Shown here: piece by piece, positions 60,986 to 64,000 of the stretch | Layout of the letters: the number at the start of each line of letters is the position of its first letter | Position numbering within the stretch: position 1 is the first letter of the stretch | NCBI GenBank assembly: GCA_030426085.1 | Contig: JAUHYW010000020.1 | Span: 62,001 to 126,000, forward strand | Length of the DNA: 64,000 bases | Direction: 5' to 3' | Source: a bacterium | GTDB taxonomy: Bacteria > Myxococcota_A > Bradymonadia > UBA7976 > UBA1532 | Position numbers and translations under genes: made by a program | The notes under the pieces: generated by a model | Told to the model about the DNA's origin: nothing | Database searches by the model: none | Seen by the model: the letters and a program-made list of their open reading frames with translations, nothing else

Positions 60986-61980
60986 GTGAACCGACTGGCC
61001 CTCATCTCCGCCTTGTGTCTGTGCGCCGCCGGCTGTGACGACGATCAGGATCCGGACGCGGCCGACGCCGGCCCGGTGCAGTGGTCGGTGGCGCTCGAGA
61101 CCGGTGACGCCGGGGCCCTGCTGAGCGTCTGGGGGCCGAGCGCCGACGCGGTGTGGACCGTCGGCGGGCAGCTCGACGCCGGGGCCGCCTGGCGCTACGA
61201 CGGCAGCGGGTGGAGCCGGGCCGAGGTGCCCGACGGCCCGCTGCTGAACTGGGTGCACGGCTGCGGCGACGAGCTGTGGATGGTGGGCAACGACGGCCGG
61301 GCCCTGCGGCGGGTCGGCGACGGGCCGTTCGAGGCGATCGAGACCGGCGAGGCCCAGGATCTGTGGGGCGTGTGGTGCGCCGCGCCGGGGCGGGCGTGGG
61401 CCGTGGGCGGCGACGCGATCGCGACCGAGACGGCGCCCGATCCGGTCATCATCGAGTGGGACGGCGCGACCTGGAGCCGCCCGACGCTGCCCGATCTCGA
61501 TCGGGTGAGCCGGGCGTGGTTCAAGGTGTGGGGCACCGGGCCGGGCAATGTGATCGTGGTCGGCTCGCAAGGCACCATCGCCCGGTGGGACGGCGCGGCG
61601 TGGCAGCAGGAGCTCGCCGGCACGAGCCGGGACTTCGTCAGCCTGTGGGGCACCGGGCCCGACGACATCGTGGCGGTCGGCGGGCGGGCCAACGGCATGG
61701 CGGCGCGCTACGACGGCGAGCGCTGGGCCCACGCGGTCCTGGAGCGCGAGCCGGGCATGAACGGGGTGTGGGTCGCCGCCGACGGCACGGCCCACGTCGT
61801 GGGTCTGCGGGGCCGCGCGCTGCGCATGCCGACCGGCGGCTACGACTACACCCGCGAAGAAAACGACGACATCACCCTCCTGCACGGCGTCTGGGGCATC
61901 GACGGCCGCCCGCGTTTTGCGGTCGGCGGTACGCTCGACAGCAGCCCGCCCTGGAGCGGCATCCTCCTCGAGGCCAGCCC

Positions 61981-61984
<4 letters not shown>
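60986..61984 (+). CDS. Lipoprotein with beta-propeller-like repeats
   Basis: 332 aa from GTG 60986, with GAGGAG 9 nt upstream. Lipobox AAGC near residue 17 and a short Asp/Ala linker. Then six or seven repeats with the pattern SVWGPSADAVWTVG...RYDGSGW (SLWGTGPDDIVAVGG...RYDGERW, LWGVWCAAPGRAWAVGG), as in many myxobacterial propeller lipoproteins. No catalytic motif. Its stop overlaps the ATG of the DHOR-type gene (ATGA), so the two are probably made together. Confidence 0.8.

Positions 61985-64000
<2,016 letters not shown>

Overview
This is a 64 kb, very GC-rich stretch of a bacterial chromosome. It most likely comes from a Myxococcota-type (former deltaproteobacterial) organism. The pointers are: (i) a type IV pilus block in the order pilB-pilT-pilC-pilS-pilR-pilin-pilA, the order known from Myxococcus xanthus; (ii) many secreted, cysteine-rich lipoproteins whose lipobox is followed by low-complexity Asp/Ala/Pro linkers (DAxPDA-type), with MopE-like DNDCDG repeats; (iii) a PEGA-containing Ser/Thr kinase; (iv) FG-GAP, CotH and SUMF1-fold surface proteins. 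I see no rRNA, tRNA, CRISPR array, insertion sequence or phage.

Layout. 1-4.7 kb: a signalling/kinase cluster made of a GHKL-ATPase protein cut by the window edge, a receiver domain fused to an APH-fold kinase (ATGA-coupled), and a second APH-fold kinase that runs towards them and overlaps by 35 bp. 4.7-14 kb: surface and exported proteins (vWA/MopE-repeat/SUMF1-fold/lamin-tail lipoprotein, FG-GAP protein, M23-like lipoprotein with BTRD1-like repeats). 14-17.6 kb: a housekeeping run on the minus strand (epmA, birA, coaX, plus a ParB-like protein). 17.7-27.7 kb: an exported TPR protein with a degenerate CHAT domain, a PEGA Ser/Thr kinase, yacG, a rhomboid-like membrane protein, a zinc-ribbon/membrane protein and a methyltransferase. 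27.7-46.1 kb: mostly envelope proteins (beta-barrel, CotH-like, alpha/beta hydrolase, serine hydrolase, PPC-repeat lipoprotein), with a DUF255/thioredoxin protein, a SMI1/KNR4-HEAT protein and one frameshifted SUMF1-fold pseudogene. 46.2-57 kb: the type IV pilus block, flanked by a sugar epimerase and a TPR protein. 57-59.6 kb: aroE-ribF and a small beta-barrel. 59.8-64 kb: a second major-type pilin, a pseudo-receiver, a propeller lipoprotein and a multi-haem DHOR-type lipoprotein that runs off the end.

How the genes work together. The pil block supplies the extension ATPase (PilB), retraction ATPase (PilT), platform protein (PilC), the PilS/PilR sensor-regulator pair and three pilin-like subunits. 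Sigma-54-type -24/-12 sites lie upstream of two pilin genes, which fits PilR control. The second major-type pilin lies on the other flank of the block on the opposite strand. It is followed by a receiver-like protein without its phosphoacceptor Asp. pilQ, pilMNOP and pilD are not in the window.

The best candidate for an undescribed system is the first 4.7 kb: a histidine-kinase-like ATPase module coupled to a receiver-kinase fusion and paired with a second kinase of the same fold. Secondary candidates are the exported TPR/degenerate-CHAT protein and the PilA2 plus pseudo-receiver pair.
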